64,000 nucleotides of DNA from Crocinitomicaceae bacterium. Its GTDB lineage: Bacteria; Bacteroidota; Bacteroidia; Flavobacteriales_D; Crocinitomicaceae. The DNA lies in contig PAQM01000025.1 in assembly GCA_002709305.1 (NCBI GenBank), forward strand, positions 62,001 through 126,000, given 5' to 3'. The notes beneath the pieces are model-generated. The model saw only the letters and a program-made list of their open reading frames with translations, was not told the DNA's origin and made no database searches. Shown here in pieces: positions 37,285-45,657 of this stretch; the first letter of the stretch is position 1; each line of letters opens with the position of its first letter. The translations under genes were made by a program, and so were the position numbers.

Positions 37285-38256
37285 ATGTTTATTTTAAAAA
37301 ATTATACGGAATATATAGAAAAAAAAATATTAGAAATTGATCTCCCAGAGAAACCTAATAATTTATATGAACCTATCCGATATTTTTTAAATCTTGGTGG
37401 TAAAAGAATTAGACCAATATTAACATTATTGGCGGCTGAACTTTTTGGAATTAAAAAAGGTAATGTTCTTTATCAAGCCTTAGCAATTGAAATATTTCAC
37501 AACTTCACTCTGATTCATGATGATATAATGGATGAAGCAATGTTGAGAAGAAATAAAGAAACAATTCATGAAAAATGGGATAAAAATATCGGTATTCTCA
37601 CAGGTGATGTCATGCTAATTCAAGCATATCAATTACTATCTAAAAATATCAGTCCAAATACATTAAAAGATGTCTTATTATTATTTAATAAAACCGCTAT
37701 TGAAGTTTGTGAAGGTCAACAATCTGATATGAATTTTGAACACCAAGAAAATGTTAGTATAGCTGAATATATTCAAATGATTCGCAAAAAGACCTCAGTC
37801 CTACTAGGATGTGCCCTTCAACTTGGTGCTATTATAGCTTCAGCATCAACAGAAGATAAAGATTATATCTATGAATTTGGCATAAATATCGGAATAGCAT
37901 TTCAAATTCAAGACGACATATTGGATCTTTACGGAGATCCAGAAAAATTTGGCAAAAAGATTGGAGGTGATATTATAGCAAATAAGAAAACGATTCTATA
38001 CTTAACGGCCTTGAATAAAGCAGATAAAGAAGAATTAAAGATGTTAAAAACTCTTAAAAATGAAAAAAATATTGAACTAAAAATAAAACAAACACGAGAA
38101 CTATTTAATTCTTTGAAGATAAAAGAAGATTGTGAAAATCTAATGAAATCACACTATGAAAAAGCAAAGAAAGCTTTAAGTCAAATAACTGTTTTAGAAG
38201 AAAATAAAGAAGCTCTTATTGCTCTATCAAAATATCTAATGAACAGAGATGTTTAA
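37285..38256 (+). CDS. Trans-polyprenyl diphosphate synthase
   Basis: 323 residues. The first Asp-rich motif is LIHDDIMDEAMLRR near residue 78, the second FQIQDDILDLYGDPEKFGKK near 212. The residue pattern before the first motif (IFHNFTL, no bulky block at -5 typical of short-chain FPP synthase) fits a medium or long-chain enzyme, probably for the menaquinone side chain. It lies three bases after the RND gene. Product length cannot be read with certainty. Confidence 0.88.
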   Translation: MFILKNYTEYIEKKILEIDLPEKPNNLYEPIRYFLNLGGKRIRPILTLLAAELFGIKKGNVLYQALAIEIFHNFTLIHDDIMDEAMLRRNKETIHEKWDKNIGILTGDVMLIQAYQLLSKNISPNTLKDVLLLFNKTAIEVCEGQQSDMNFEHQENVSIAEYIQMIRKKTSVLLGCALQLGAIIASASTEDKDYIYEFGINIGIAFQIQDDILDLYGDPEKFGKKIGGDIIANKKTILYLTALNKADKEELKMLKTLKNEKNIELKIKQTRELFNSLKIKEDCENLMKSHYEKAKKALSQITVLEENKEALIALSKYLMNRDV

Positions 38257-38308
38257 TTACCTATTTTAGTTATATTTTTTAAATCATGATCCAATGAAAA
38301 AATTCTTG

Positions 38309-39652
38309 TTATTTGGATAAGTCAACTATGTAATGTCCTATTAGTGCTTGTCTCTCAAAAGAAAGTAGCCAAACATGAATTAAATTTGGATTATTATAAT
38401 CTTGATGTAATAAAGGGCCATCAATTCCAATTTTATGGCTATCTAACCAATTATTTTCCTTATCTAATAAAACACCAAAATATGGATTATATTTACTTGA
38501 CAATTTCTCATGTGAATTAAAGTCTTCATAAAAAGGGTGATTTCCTATTCCCATAGAAAATTGGCTTCCCGAATTAGCATTATCTTCATTTAATTTTGGC
38601 AAACGACTAAACTGTATACCTCCAAAAATAAATTGAGTAACTTCACCATTATAGTTAGAAAATTTAAAAACTAATTCATCATAGTTTATACTATCTACAG
38701 TTGTTAACCTATAAAAGACATTATTTAACTTTTTAAATCTTCCTAATTCAGTTTTTCGAGGGTCCTTTCTACTATAATAACCAGGTTTTGTAAATGTTGC
38801 AAACAAAGATGAATCTGTTTGAAAATCTGACATTTGATTATACTTCACTGGATAAATTATGTCTATTTTCTTCTTTTTTCTCTCTCCTTTTATTGGATAC
38901 ATTGTATTAGACTTATCTATAAAAGGAACAGCTTTTTCTGTGATTTGTAATCTAATTTTAGATAAGTCAAAATTAGAATTTTCAGGATCTTTCCATTCTT
39001 CCATATAATCTTTATAGTTATTGAAATCCTGACCGTTTCTTTCATAAAAAAGATCTTTATATAAGTCTGAGGGAAAATTAAACCAACCATGATAGAAAAC
39101 TTTATTTACCCCATCCACTTCTGTATAAAAAAATAGTTCCCATAAATAGGAATTAAGACAATTTCTTGCGATATCAATTCTTGTAATTTTCTCAGCATTA
39201 ACCACATACTCTTCTTCAGTAAAAAAATTGAGTTGTTCTCCCTCCCACTTGACTTGATTTCGGTTCCATTCTTGATTGACAATAGAAATTAACGACATAT
39301 ATTCATCTCCTTTTAATCTTTCAGGTATAGTTGGAATAAACTCCATTAATGGTATACTGAACATTTTTACAGTATCATCTTCTATGCTCTCAGGAATAAA
39401 TTTAATATCAAAAAAATTATTTGATTTAATAAATTCAATAGAATTCATCTTTGTAGTTAGGTACTTATAATGACGAACAGAAATATCTGGATTATCTGGA
39501 TATTCCTCATCAGCTAATTCACTTAAAACTGAATTATAACTTTTTGATGTTTGATGATCCGAATTTTCTGTATCAAAGAATCCATACTTGAACATTAGAG
39601 CAATAAAAAAAACAACAATAGATAGTATTATTATGAAACTATATTTTTTCAT
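38309..39652 (-). CDS. Membrane-anchored protein of unknown function
   Basis: 447 residues. I do not recognise the family. Residues 5-25 form one hydrophobic segment (FIIILSIVVFFIALMFKYGFF) and the rest is a hydrophilic, aromatic-rich region likely facing the periplasm. There are few cysteines and no visible repeat or nucleotide site. Regions rich in Trp/Tyr/Phe such as SYLWELFFYTEVDGVNKVF and FYHGWFNFPSDLYKDLFY suggest a folded beta-rich domain. It is transcribed toward the convergent polyprenyl synthase gene and lies 27 bases after msrA, possibly in the same unit. Confidence 0.75.
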   Translation of the reverse strand: MKKYSFIIILSIVVFFIALMFKYGFFDTENSDHQTSKSYNSVLSELADEEYPDNPDISVRHYKYLTTKMNSIEFIKSNNFFDIKFIPESIEDDTVKMFSIPLMEFIPTIPERLKGDEYMSLISIVNQEWNRNQVKWEGEQLNFFTEEEYVVNAEKITRIDIARNCLNSYLWELFFYTEVDGVNKVFYHGWFNFPSDLYKDLFYERNGQDFNNYKDYMEEWKDPENSNFDLSKIRLQITEKAVPFIDKSNTMYPIKGERKKKKIDIIYPVKYNQMSDFQTDSSLFATFTKPGYYSRKDPRKTELGRFKKLNNVFYRLTTVDSINYDELVFKFSNYNGEVTQFIFGGIQFSRLPKLNEDNANSGSQFSMGIGNHPFYEDFNSHEKLSSKYNPYFGVLLDKENNWLDSHKIGIDGPLLHQDYNNPNLIHVWLLSFERQALIGHYIVDLSK

Positions 39653-39679
39653 TCTTACAAAAATAATGATTTAAAATAG

Positions 39680-40303
39680 CTATTCTACTTTTAATACATT
39701 AGGCATTTTCTTCTTAAAAGCATTTAAACGGGGTAATGATACCGCTTTAACATAACTATTATTTGGGTGCTTTTTTTTAAAATCTTGATGATAATTTTCA
39801 GCTGCATAAAAAACTTTAAACGGAACTAATTCTGTTGTAACAGAATCTTTTTTGCTTTTAAAAATTTGATCTATTTTTAAATGAATTATTCGCTTTTCAT
39901 TATGATTATTATAAAATGCAATCGATCTATATTGAGTCCCGATATCTGGTCCCTGACGATTCAAAGTAAATGGATTATGTGAATTAAAGAAGACCTCCAC
40001 TAGAGTGGAATAACTAACAATTGAAGGATTATAATATATCTTTACTGCTTCAGCATGTTTAGTTTGACCCGAACTTACTTGAGAATAAGTAGGATTCTTT
40101 ATTATACCTCCGGCGTAGCCAGAAATGACTTCTTCAACCCCACTAACAGATTCAAATATAGCTTCAACGCACCAAAAACAACCACTTGCAAAATATGCTA
40201 TTGATACTTCTTCGTTTATCCCTACTTTAGACTTAGAACTAGAATCTTGAGCACAAGATTTTAGAGTGATTGAGACAAGAAAAATGAATAAAAAGAACTT
40301 CAT
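39680..40303 (-). CDS. msrA: Peptide methionine-S-sulfoxide reductase MsrA, lipoprotein form
   Basis: 207 residues from ATG 40303. An in-frame ATG at 40336 is upstream, but the lipoprotein signal MKFFLFIFLVSITLKSC starts naturally at 40303. Lipobox LKSC has the lipidated Cys17, and catalytic Cys42 is in SGCFWCVEAIF. GYAGGIIKNPTYSQVSSG and HNPFTLNRQGPDIGTQYRS are typical of MsrA. It repairs oxidised methionine, here outside the cytoplasm. It is probably in the same operon as the TPR gene just upstream. Confidence 0.92.
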   Translation of the reverse strand: MKFFLFIFLVSITLKSCAQDSSSKSKVGINEEVSIAYFASGCFWCVEAIFESVSGVEEVISGYAGGIIKNPTYSQVSSGQTKHAEAVKIYYNPSIVSYSTLVEVFFNSHNPFTLNRQGPDIGTQYRSIAFYNNHNEKRIIHLKIDQIFKSKKDSVTTELVPFKVFYAAENYHQDFKKKHPNNSYVKAVSLPRLNAFKKKMPNVLKVE

Positions 40304-40319
40304 AAAAAAATAAAATAAC

Positions 40320-42170
40320 TTAATTCTGTTCTTCATAACTTTGATTTTTTATAGATCGTATTGCTTTAAACCTTTTTCGAACTTCTGAAGTATAAAGACT
40401 TCCCTTATAGTCAAATAATATTCTACGATAATATTCTGCTGCTTTTTCATTATTAAGCAAATGATTTTCATATATATTTCCCAAATGAAACAAAGCATCA
40501 TCTGCTAGAATATTATCCGAATAAAATTTTATTAATTCTTCCAAACTTAATATTGCTTTATTCCACTGCCCCCTTAGTTGATAGGAATATGATTTCTTAT
40601 ATAGAATTTCATCTCCTAAACTATGACCAGGAAATTCTTTTACAATGCTATCAAACAAATTAAAAGCTTCTTCATACCGATGTTGTTCAATCAATAAATC
40701 AGCCTTCGAAAATAATGACATAGCGATATAATTACTATCCAAGCCATAATTATCAATAATAAAAAGAGAAAGTTTCATAGCATCATTTGCAATTAATTTT
40801 GTTGTAGATTGTTTTAAAACATCTAATTGAGATTGAGCAAATTCAAATTCTCCATCGTAATAAAAAATTCTTGCATTTTTAAATTTAGCTTCATGACCTA
40901 TTGGCTCAAATTTAAAAGTATTATCCACTTGCATATACAATAAAGAAGCCTCCCAAATATCACCATGTAGAACATGGACATCTGCTAGCGCCATCTTTAC
41001 TTTTGCCAAATCTTTTTTTGAGATTCCTGGGATTAATAATGCTTCATTAAGTATTTGTAATGCTTCGTCTTCTTTATTTGCATAAAATGCTTGTATTTCT
41101 GTCAACTCTAGAATAAGAGGAAGTATTACTTCAACTTCACTATATTGTTTAAGTACATTTTTATATTCTTCAATAATACTATTTAATTCAATTTGACTAA
41201 AATTTCGATTAGATGTTACTTCTAGGAAATTTAGATTTAACAACCCTTTTTGACACTTTGTATAATATGGTGTTTCTTTACCTAAATCTAATACAGATTG
41301 AAATGCTCCACGAGCAGTTCCAAAATCTTTATTCTCAACACAAATTAAAGCGAAATTATAAGCATTTTTTCCATTCGATTTACTTCTTTTATCAAGCGCC
41401 TTAATATGAATTAACGCAGCAGAAAAATTCTTTCTCTGAATAAATAACCAAGTCAATAAATCTGAATAATTTATATCGTCTGGTTTTTTTTGAGTCCTTT
41501 CAATTAAAGCAACACGCAACAAATCATACTCTTTAGACTCTTCATCTGAAAAATCAATTTGAGATCCAAGAACTCGCTTAACTGTTGTTATATGAGACCT
41601 ATGATAGTCAATCATACCTAAATATTCATCTATCATTTCTTTAGTTTTACCAATTGAGCCGTAATACTCAGCAAACTGAAAATTTAAAGGATATCCTTTC
41701 TTTAAAAGTTTTCTTCCTTTTTCCAATGTTTGAAAACTTAAATCACTTTTACCCTTTGCTTTAAAAGAATTGTATAAACCTATTACACTACTAGCATTTG
41801 GTTTTAATTCATCTATTAACTTTATGTATATTTTATTCGCTTTATCATTCTGATTATCATCTTCATAAAAAGAAGCTAAAGCTAGTGAATAGTATATATT
41901 ACCTTGATTCTTAGAAACCGCTTTTTTTAAAGTTTTTTCAGCTAATCTAAGGTCGCCTGTTTTTATGAGACAATCTATGTAACGATTAAAATTAAATTTT
42001 GTGAAACTTTGATTGTATAATTTTGAATAATAATCTAATGCCTTCTCATACTTCTGTTCAGAATAATAATGTTCTGCTAACTTTTGATTACTTGTTTGTA
42101 CAAAAGCAAAAGATGGATAAAAAAATATCCAAAAAAAACATATATACTTTACTATTTTTATTTTAAACAT
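40320..42170 (-). CDS. Exported TPR repeat protein
   Basis: 616 residues. Signal peptide residues 1-25 (YICFFWIFFYPSFAFVQ region). Tetratricopeptide repeats span most of the protein: LAEHYYSEQKYEKALDYYSK near 31, DLLIEQHRYEEAFNLFDSI near 498, WNKAILSLEELIKFYSDN, and a final NEKAAEYYRRILFDYKGS. It should act as a scaffold in the periplasm or at the outer membrane. No catalytic domain was seen. It lies 16 bases downstream of the coiled-coil lipoprotein gene and 16 bases upstream of msrA. Confidence 0.82.
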   Translation of the reverse strand: MFKIKIVKYICFFWIFFYPSFAFVQTSNQKLAEHYYSEQKYEKALDYYSKLYNQSFTKFNFNRYIDCLIKTGDLRLAEKTLKKAVSKNQGNIYYSLALASFYEDDNQNDKANKIYIKLIDELKPNASSVIGLYNSFKAKGKSDLSFQTLEKGRKLLKKGYPLNFQFAEYYGSIGKTKEMIDEYLGMIDYHRSHITTVKRVLGSQIDFSDEESKEYDLLRVALIERTQKKPDDINYSDLLTWLFIQRKNFSAALIHIKALDKRSKSNGKNAYNFALICVENKDFGTARGAFQSVLDLGKETPYYTKCQKGLLNLNFLEVTSNRNFSQIELNSIIEEYKNVLKQYSEVEVILPLILELTEIQAFYANKEDEALQILNEALLIPGISKKDLAKVKMALADVHVLHGDIWEASLLYMQVDNTFKFEPIGHEAKFKNARIFYYDGEFEFAQSQLDVLKQSTTKLIANDAMKLSLFIIDNYGLDSNYIAMSLFSKADLLIEQHRYEEAFNLFDSIVKEFPGHSLGDEILYKKSYSYQLRGQWNKAILSLEELIKFYSDNILADDALFHLGNIYENHLLNNEKAAEYYRRILFDYKGSLYTSEVRKRFKAIRSIKNQSYEEQN

Positions 42171-42186
42171 ATGAAATTATTATAAA

Positions 42187-42717
42187 CTATAATGATAAAA
42201 AATAACTATTTAATTTTGGCAACAAATCTTCATATTTGATTTTTAATTCTATAAATTTTAATTCACTTTCTTTAAGAACATTACTTATCCTTGAAATCTG
42301 ATCTTTCTCAAAAGAAATAAAATAATCATATTTAGCTATTATTCCAGAACTTTTTTGAATATCCTTATCTAAATTTTCTATTGATTCTCTTTTTAAAACT
42401 ATAATAGAATCAAGAGATAATGTCTCCATATAAAGTTGAGTAAAAGCACGTTTATAATTCAAAAATAAATCAATATTTTCAGCGTTGTATAAGCTTAGAG
42501 TATCATCTTTATATGTGCTTTTAAAAATACTATCGATAACTATTGAATTATTAATATAAAAATTAATCGAATCAATAAACTCAACACGTTTTTCTTGAAG
42601 ACTAGAAAGGTTTATAGCAAGGCTATTAATTGATTCCTTGTAATTGGCTTTTTTAAAATCCAAACATGAGGAAAACAATAAAAATATAAACGCAAAATAA
42701 ACAAATTTCATATACAT
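42187..42717 (-). CDS. Coiled-coil lipoprotein of unknown function
   Basis: 176 residues. Lipoprotein signal with lipobox FSSC (Cys18; start Met1 or Met3). The mature part is Ile/Leu/Ser/Lys/Glu-rich and helical, with heptad-like stretches such as SINSLAINLSSLQEKRVEF and ISRISNVLKESELKFIELKIKY; most of it looks coiled coil. Family unknown to me. It sits between serS (62 bases upstream) and the TPR gene (16 bases downstream) on one strand, so the two exported proteins may work together. Confidence 0.78.
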   Translation of the reverse strand: MYMKFVYFAFIFLLFSSCLDFKKANYKESINSLAINLSSLQEKRVEFIDSINFYINNSIVIDSIFKSTYKDDTLSLYNAENIDLFLNYKRAFTQLYMETLSLDSIIVLKRESIENLDKDIQKSSGIIAKYDYFISFEKDQISRISNVLKESELKFIELKIKYEDLLPKLNSYFLSL

Positions 42718-42779
42718 AAAAATAAGAAGTTCTTTTATATTGAAAAAACCCTCTTCAATTAAAGAACTATATAAGGTAC

Positions 42780-44054
42780 TTATAATACTATTTCTGAAAA
42801 TCCTGTAAACTTATGAAGTACCTTTGGAATTTTTATGCTATTTGTAGTTTGATTATTCTCAAGTAAAGCAGCTAATATTCTTGGAAGTGCCAATGCAGAA
42901 CCATTTAAAGTATGACAATACTCTGATTTATTATCAGCATTCTTAAACCTTAATTTTAATCGAGTTGATTGAAATGTATCAAAACGAGAAACAGAGCTAA
43001 CCTCTAACCATTTATCTTGGGCAACTGAATATACCTCAAAATCATATGTGATTGAAGCAGTAAAACCCAAATCACCTCCACACAGCCTCAAAACTCTATA
43101 CTGAAGCCCCAATTGATTTAATAATTCTTTTATATGATTTATCATTTCATTTAATGCCTTATCAGAGTTTGATGGATGCTCAATTCGTACTATCTCTACT
43201 TTATCAAATTGATGCAATCGATTTAAACCACGAACATCTTTTCCATAAGATCCCGCTTCCCTTCTAAAACAGGGAGTAAATCCCATAATTTTAATGGAAA
43301 AATCATCATTTGGAAGTATTACATTTCTATAAATATTTGTCAAAGGGACTTCTGCTGTAGGAATTAAATATAAATCATCTTTTTCAAGATAATACATTTG
43401 ACCTTCCTTATCCGGAAGTTGACCTGTACCGTAACCTGAAGATTCATTAACTAATAATGGTGGTATATACTCTATATAACCATTTTTTTCTCCTTCTTCT
43501 AAAAAAAAATTAATTAATGCTCTTTGCAATTTAGCTCCTTGACCAACGTAAACTGGAAATCCTGAGCCTGTAATTTTAACGCCTAATTCAAAATCAATTA
43601 AACTAAATTTCTCTGATATCTCCCAATGAGATAAAGGTTTAAATCCAAATTTTGGAGTTTTACCAATTTCTTCTATTTTTTCATTGTCTAATTCACCATT
43701 ACCTTTTTTTACCAATTCATCTGGAATATTAGGGATTTGATACATCAATTTTACAAGCTTATTATGAAGTTCATTAACTTCATTTTTTAATACAGATTCT
43801 TTAGTTTTTAAAGCAGTTATTTGAAGCTTAATCTTATTCCCCTCTTCTTTTTTTCCTTGGCCAAAAAGTATACCTATTTCCCTAGAAATCTTATTCATTT
43901 CTGCAATTATAGATTCTAGATTTGTTTTCTTTAGTCGCCATTTTTCATCAACGGACAAAACCTCTTCTAAAATTGATTGAACATTAAAATTACGTTTATC
44001 CAATCCCGCTATAATTGCTTCTTTATTATTTCTAATGCGTTGTATCTCTAACAT
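42780..44054 (-). CDS. serS: Seryl-tRNA synthetase
   Basis: 424 residues, normal length. The N-terminal coiled-coil arm (~residues 30-105) holds tRNA-Ser. Class II motif 2 is FTPCFRREAGSYGKDVRGLNR and motif 3 NGSALALPRILAALLENNQ. It charges tRNA-Ser and tRNA-Sec with serine. It is preceded on the same strand by rpmA with a strong terminator between, so it has its own promoter in the 40 bases upstream. Confidence 0.97.
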   Translation of the reverse strand: MLEIQRIRNNKEAIIAGLDKRNFNVQSILEEVLSVDEKWRLKKTNLESIIAEMNKISREIGILFGQGKKEEGNKIKLQITALKTKESVLKNEVNELHNKLVKLMYQIPNIPDELVKKGNGELDNEKIEEIGKTPKFGFKPLSHWEISEKFSLIDFELGVKITGSGFPVYVGQGAKLQRALINFFLEEGEKNGYIEYIPPLLVNESSGYGTGQLPDKEGQMYYLEKDDLYLIPTAEVPLTNIYRNVILPNDDFSIKIMGFTPCFRREAGSYGKDVRGLNRLHQFDKVEIVRIEHPSNSDKALNEMINHIKELLNQLGLQYRVLRLCGGDLGFTASITYDFEVYSVAQDKWLEVSSVSRFDTFQSTRLKLRFKNADNKSEYCHTLNGSALALPRILAALLENNQTTNSIKIPKVLHKFTGFSEIVL

Positions 44055-44093
44055 TTTTTTAATGTTTTAAACTCGAATTTAATTATTTGAAGT

Positions 44094-44122
44094 AAAAAGG
44101 CGAACATAAATGCTCGCCTTTT
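44094..44122 (-). terminator. Rho-independent terminator of the rplU-rpmA operon
   Basis: On the minus strand: AAAAGGCGA, G, CAT, TT, ATG, T, TCGCCTTTT, then T. The stem is about 13 bp with one G-T wobble and ends in a T-run. It lies 26 bases after the rpmA stop, and separates the ribosomal protein genes from serS. Confidence 0.9.
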
Positions 44123-44148
44123 ATAAATTTTATAATCAAATTAGGCAA

Positions 44149-44406
44149 CTATTCAAAAGGAACTACAGATACAAAGGAACGATTGTTTCTCTTTTTACGA
44201 AACTCTACTACTCCATCAACCAAAGCAAACAAAGTATGATCTTTCCCAATACCTACATTTGTGCCAGGATGATGTTGTGTACCTCTCTGACGAACAATAA
44301 TGTTGCCAGCAATCGCAGCTTGTCCACCAAAAATTTTAACTCCTAATCTTTTACTTTCTGATTCACGACCGTTTTTAGAACTACCAACCCCTTTCTTATG
44401 TGCCAT
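44149..44406 (-). CDS. rpmA: 50S ribosomal protein L27
   Basis: 85 residues. It starts [19 protein letters not shown] with no N-terminal propeptide of the Firmicutes type, followed by GVKIFGGQ and [14 protein letters not shown]. It contacts the peptidyl transferase centre and tRNA 3' ends. It follows rplU by 57 bases in the usual L21-L27 operon. Confidence 0.97.
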   Translation of the reverse strand: MAHKKGVGSSKNGRESESKRLGVKIFGGQAAIAGNIIVRQRGTQHHPGTNVGIGKDHTLFALVDGVVEFRKKRNNRSFVSVVPFE

Positions 44407-44463
44407 TTTCTTTAATTTTTTATTATATCCAAAACTGAAAAATTGGACTTTACTTTTTATATT

Positions 44464-44889
44464 TTAAGACTCCTTTTTAACTTGTTTTTTTGTAGTAGGC
44501 TTTATATCTTTCTTTACTGAAGCTTTAACCTCTTTCTTTACTGAAGCTTTAACCGTTTTAGATGAAGATTTACCACCATCTGTATTAATATTAGTGATTG
44601 TAATAGCAGTAAAACTCTGACGGTGACCATTCTTTTTTTGATAACCTTTTCTTCTTTTCTTCCTAAATACAATCAATTTATCACCTTTAACATGCTCTTC
44701 AACTTTAGCTGAAACATGAGCACCATTTATAGCCGGGGCGCCTAAAGAAATTTTACCATCATTGTCTAACAGAAGTACTTTATCGAAATTTATCTTCTTT
44801 CCTACTTCAGAATCTAAACGATGTACGTAAATCTTTTGATCTTTTTGCACTTTAAATTGCTGCCCTGCTATCTCTACAACTGCATACAT
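44464..44889 (-). CDS. rplU: 50S ribosomal protein L21 with lysine-rich C-terminal extension
   Basis: 141 residues. The first ~105 match L21: [17 protein letters not shown] at the start, and [18 protein letters not shown] near 75. The remaining ~35 are a basic tail with two copies of VKASVKK(E/D), coded by a perfect 24-base tandem repeat at 44507-44554. E. coli L21 has 103 residues. Tails of this type are frequent in Bacteroidota L21 and may bind rRNA. A consensus promoter lies upstream. Confidence 0.95.
   Translation of the reverse strand: MYAVVEIAGQQFKVQKDQKIYVHRLDSEVGKKINFDKVLLLDNDGKISLGAPAINGAHVSAKVEEHVKGDKLIVFRKKRRKGYQKKNGHRQSFTAITITNINTDGGKSSSKTVKASVKKEVKASVKKDIKPTTKKQVKKES
44507..44554 (-). 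repeat. Two perfect 24-base tandem repeats within rplU
   Basis: 44507-44530 and 44531-44554 are identical. On the coding strand each unit encodes VKASVKK plus E or D. It lies in the basic tail, outside the ribosomal fold, so copy number could change without frameshift. Confidence 0.9.
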
Positions 44890-44918
44890 AGCTTTTTCTA
44901 TTTAAAAAAATTGGATTA

Positions 44919-44948
44919 CAAAGATAGTCCTTTTTTCGAACAAACAAA
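44919..44948 (-). promoter_or_regulatory. rplU: Bacteroidota-type promoter of rplU-rpmA
   Basis: The minus strand carries TATCTTTG (44919-44926), a perfect TAnnTTTG -7 box, with TTTG (44945-44948) 18 bases upstream. The -7 box ends 29 bases before the rplU start. Confidence 0.8.
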
Positions 44949-45026
44949 TACTAATTCTATGTTTTAATTACAAAAATTAAAAAATTTTGTTAAAAAAATA
45001 ATAGTTTTCAACAATTTAAAATAAAA

Positions 45027-45042
45027 TCCCACTTTATACCAC
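45027..45042 (-). promoter_or_regulatory. MraZ-box-like pair facing rplU
   Basis: On the minus strand GTGGTA (45042-45037) and GTGGGA (45032-45027) repeat with a 10-base period. E. coli MraZ binds tandem TGGGN repeats with a 10-base period, and the same shape is found before mraZ at 45146-45165. This pair is 79 bases upstream of the rplU -33 element, in the opposite orientation to the mraZ pair. Confidence 0.45.
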
Positions 45043-45122
45043 CAATAATTAAATTCAATAAAAGCTATATTTAAAAGGAATAAGAAGATTTCTGACGTAA
45101 CCTTTTTTAATTAAATTCGTTT

Positions 45123-45137
45123 ATTGTTATCAACAAT
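45123..45137. repeat. Inverted repeat ATTGTT-ATC-AACAAT
   Basis: 6-bp perfect arms, 3-base loop, ending 61 bases upstream of mraZ and just before its MraZ-box pair. The arms are AT-rich. It may be an operator half or chance. Confidence 0.35.
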
Positions 45138-45145
45138 ATGAAATT

Positions 45146-45165
45146 AAGTGGTAAAAAGTGGTAAA
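45146..45165 (+). promoter_or_regulatory. mraZ: MraZ-box-like tandem repeat upstream of mraZ
   Basis: Two perfect copies of AAGTGGTAAA (45146-45155, 45156-45165), giving GTGGTA with a 10-base period, 33 bases upstream of the mraZ start. MraZ of E. coli binds tandem TGGGN repeats with this period in its own promoter, so autoregulation of the dcw cluster is likely. The recognition bases differ slightly (GTGGTA). Confidence 0.65.
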
Positions 45166-45198
45166 AATCAAGTATTTTTATCTCATTAATTAATTGTC

Positions 45199-45657
45199 AT
45201 GGCAGGTCTAGTAGGAGAATTCGAAGTTAAAATGGACACTAAAGGTAGATTTATGTTGCCTTCAGGTTTAAAGAAGCAACTTCCTCCTGCAGCTCAGCGT
45301 GATTTCATGTTGAACAAAGGATTTGAAGATTGCCTCACTCTATTCCCTCTTTTTGAATGGGAAAAAGTGAGCAAGAAACTTTCCAAAATGAATCTATTCA
45401 AACCAAAAAACAGAATGTTTTACCGATTATTCCACCAAGGGGCAAAAATAATCAGCCTAGATAAAACAGGTAGAATCTTGATCCCTAGTTCCCAAATGGA
45501 ACGTGTAGGATTAAATCAAGAAGCAATGCTGATTGCATACAATGATAGAATAGAAATTTGGGACAAGCTAAAATACTTCGATATGATAGAAGGCTCCATG
45601 ACAAATTTTGCTGATTTAGCAAATGAAGTAATGGGAGACTTAGATGATGACAAATAA
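45199..45657 (+). CDS. mraZ: Transcriptional regulator MraZ
   Basis: 152 residues with two SpoVT/AbrB-like halves: MDTKGRFMLPSGLKKQL (residues ~11-27) and LDKTGRILIPSSQ (~84-96). It is the first gene of the division/cell wall cluster and usually represses that cluster by binding tandem boxes in its own promoter, as seen at 45146-45165. The stop overlaps the rsmH start by 14 bases. Confidence 0.95.
   Translation: MAGLVGEFEVKMDTKGRFMLPSGLKKQLPPAAQRDFMLNKGFEDCLTLFPLFEWEKVSKKLSKMNLFKPKNRMFYRLFHQGAKIISLDKTGRILIPSSQMERVGLNQEAMLIAYNDRIEIWDKLKYFDMIEGSMTNFADLANEVMGDLDDDK

Larger units (their letters stand above)
44890..45198. other. 309-base divergent regulatory region between rplU and mraZ
   Basis: No ORF is visible here. 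It holds the rplU promoter (44919-44948, minus), two MraZ-box-like pairs in opposite orientations (45027-45042 minus, 45146-45165 plus) and the hairpin-like repeat ATTGTT-ATC-AACAAT (45123-45137). No exact TAnnTTTG element was found for mraZ. Confidence 0.7.

Noticed and set aside
44110-44346. 78-residue ORF opposite rpmA
   Set aside because: Overlaps the rplU-rpmA terminator and the L27 gene on the other strand; shadow frame.
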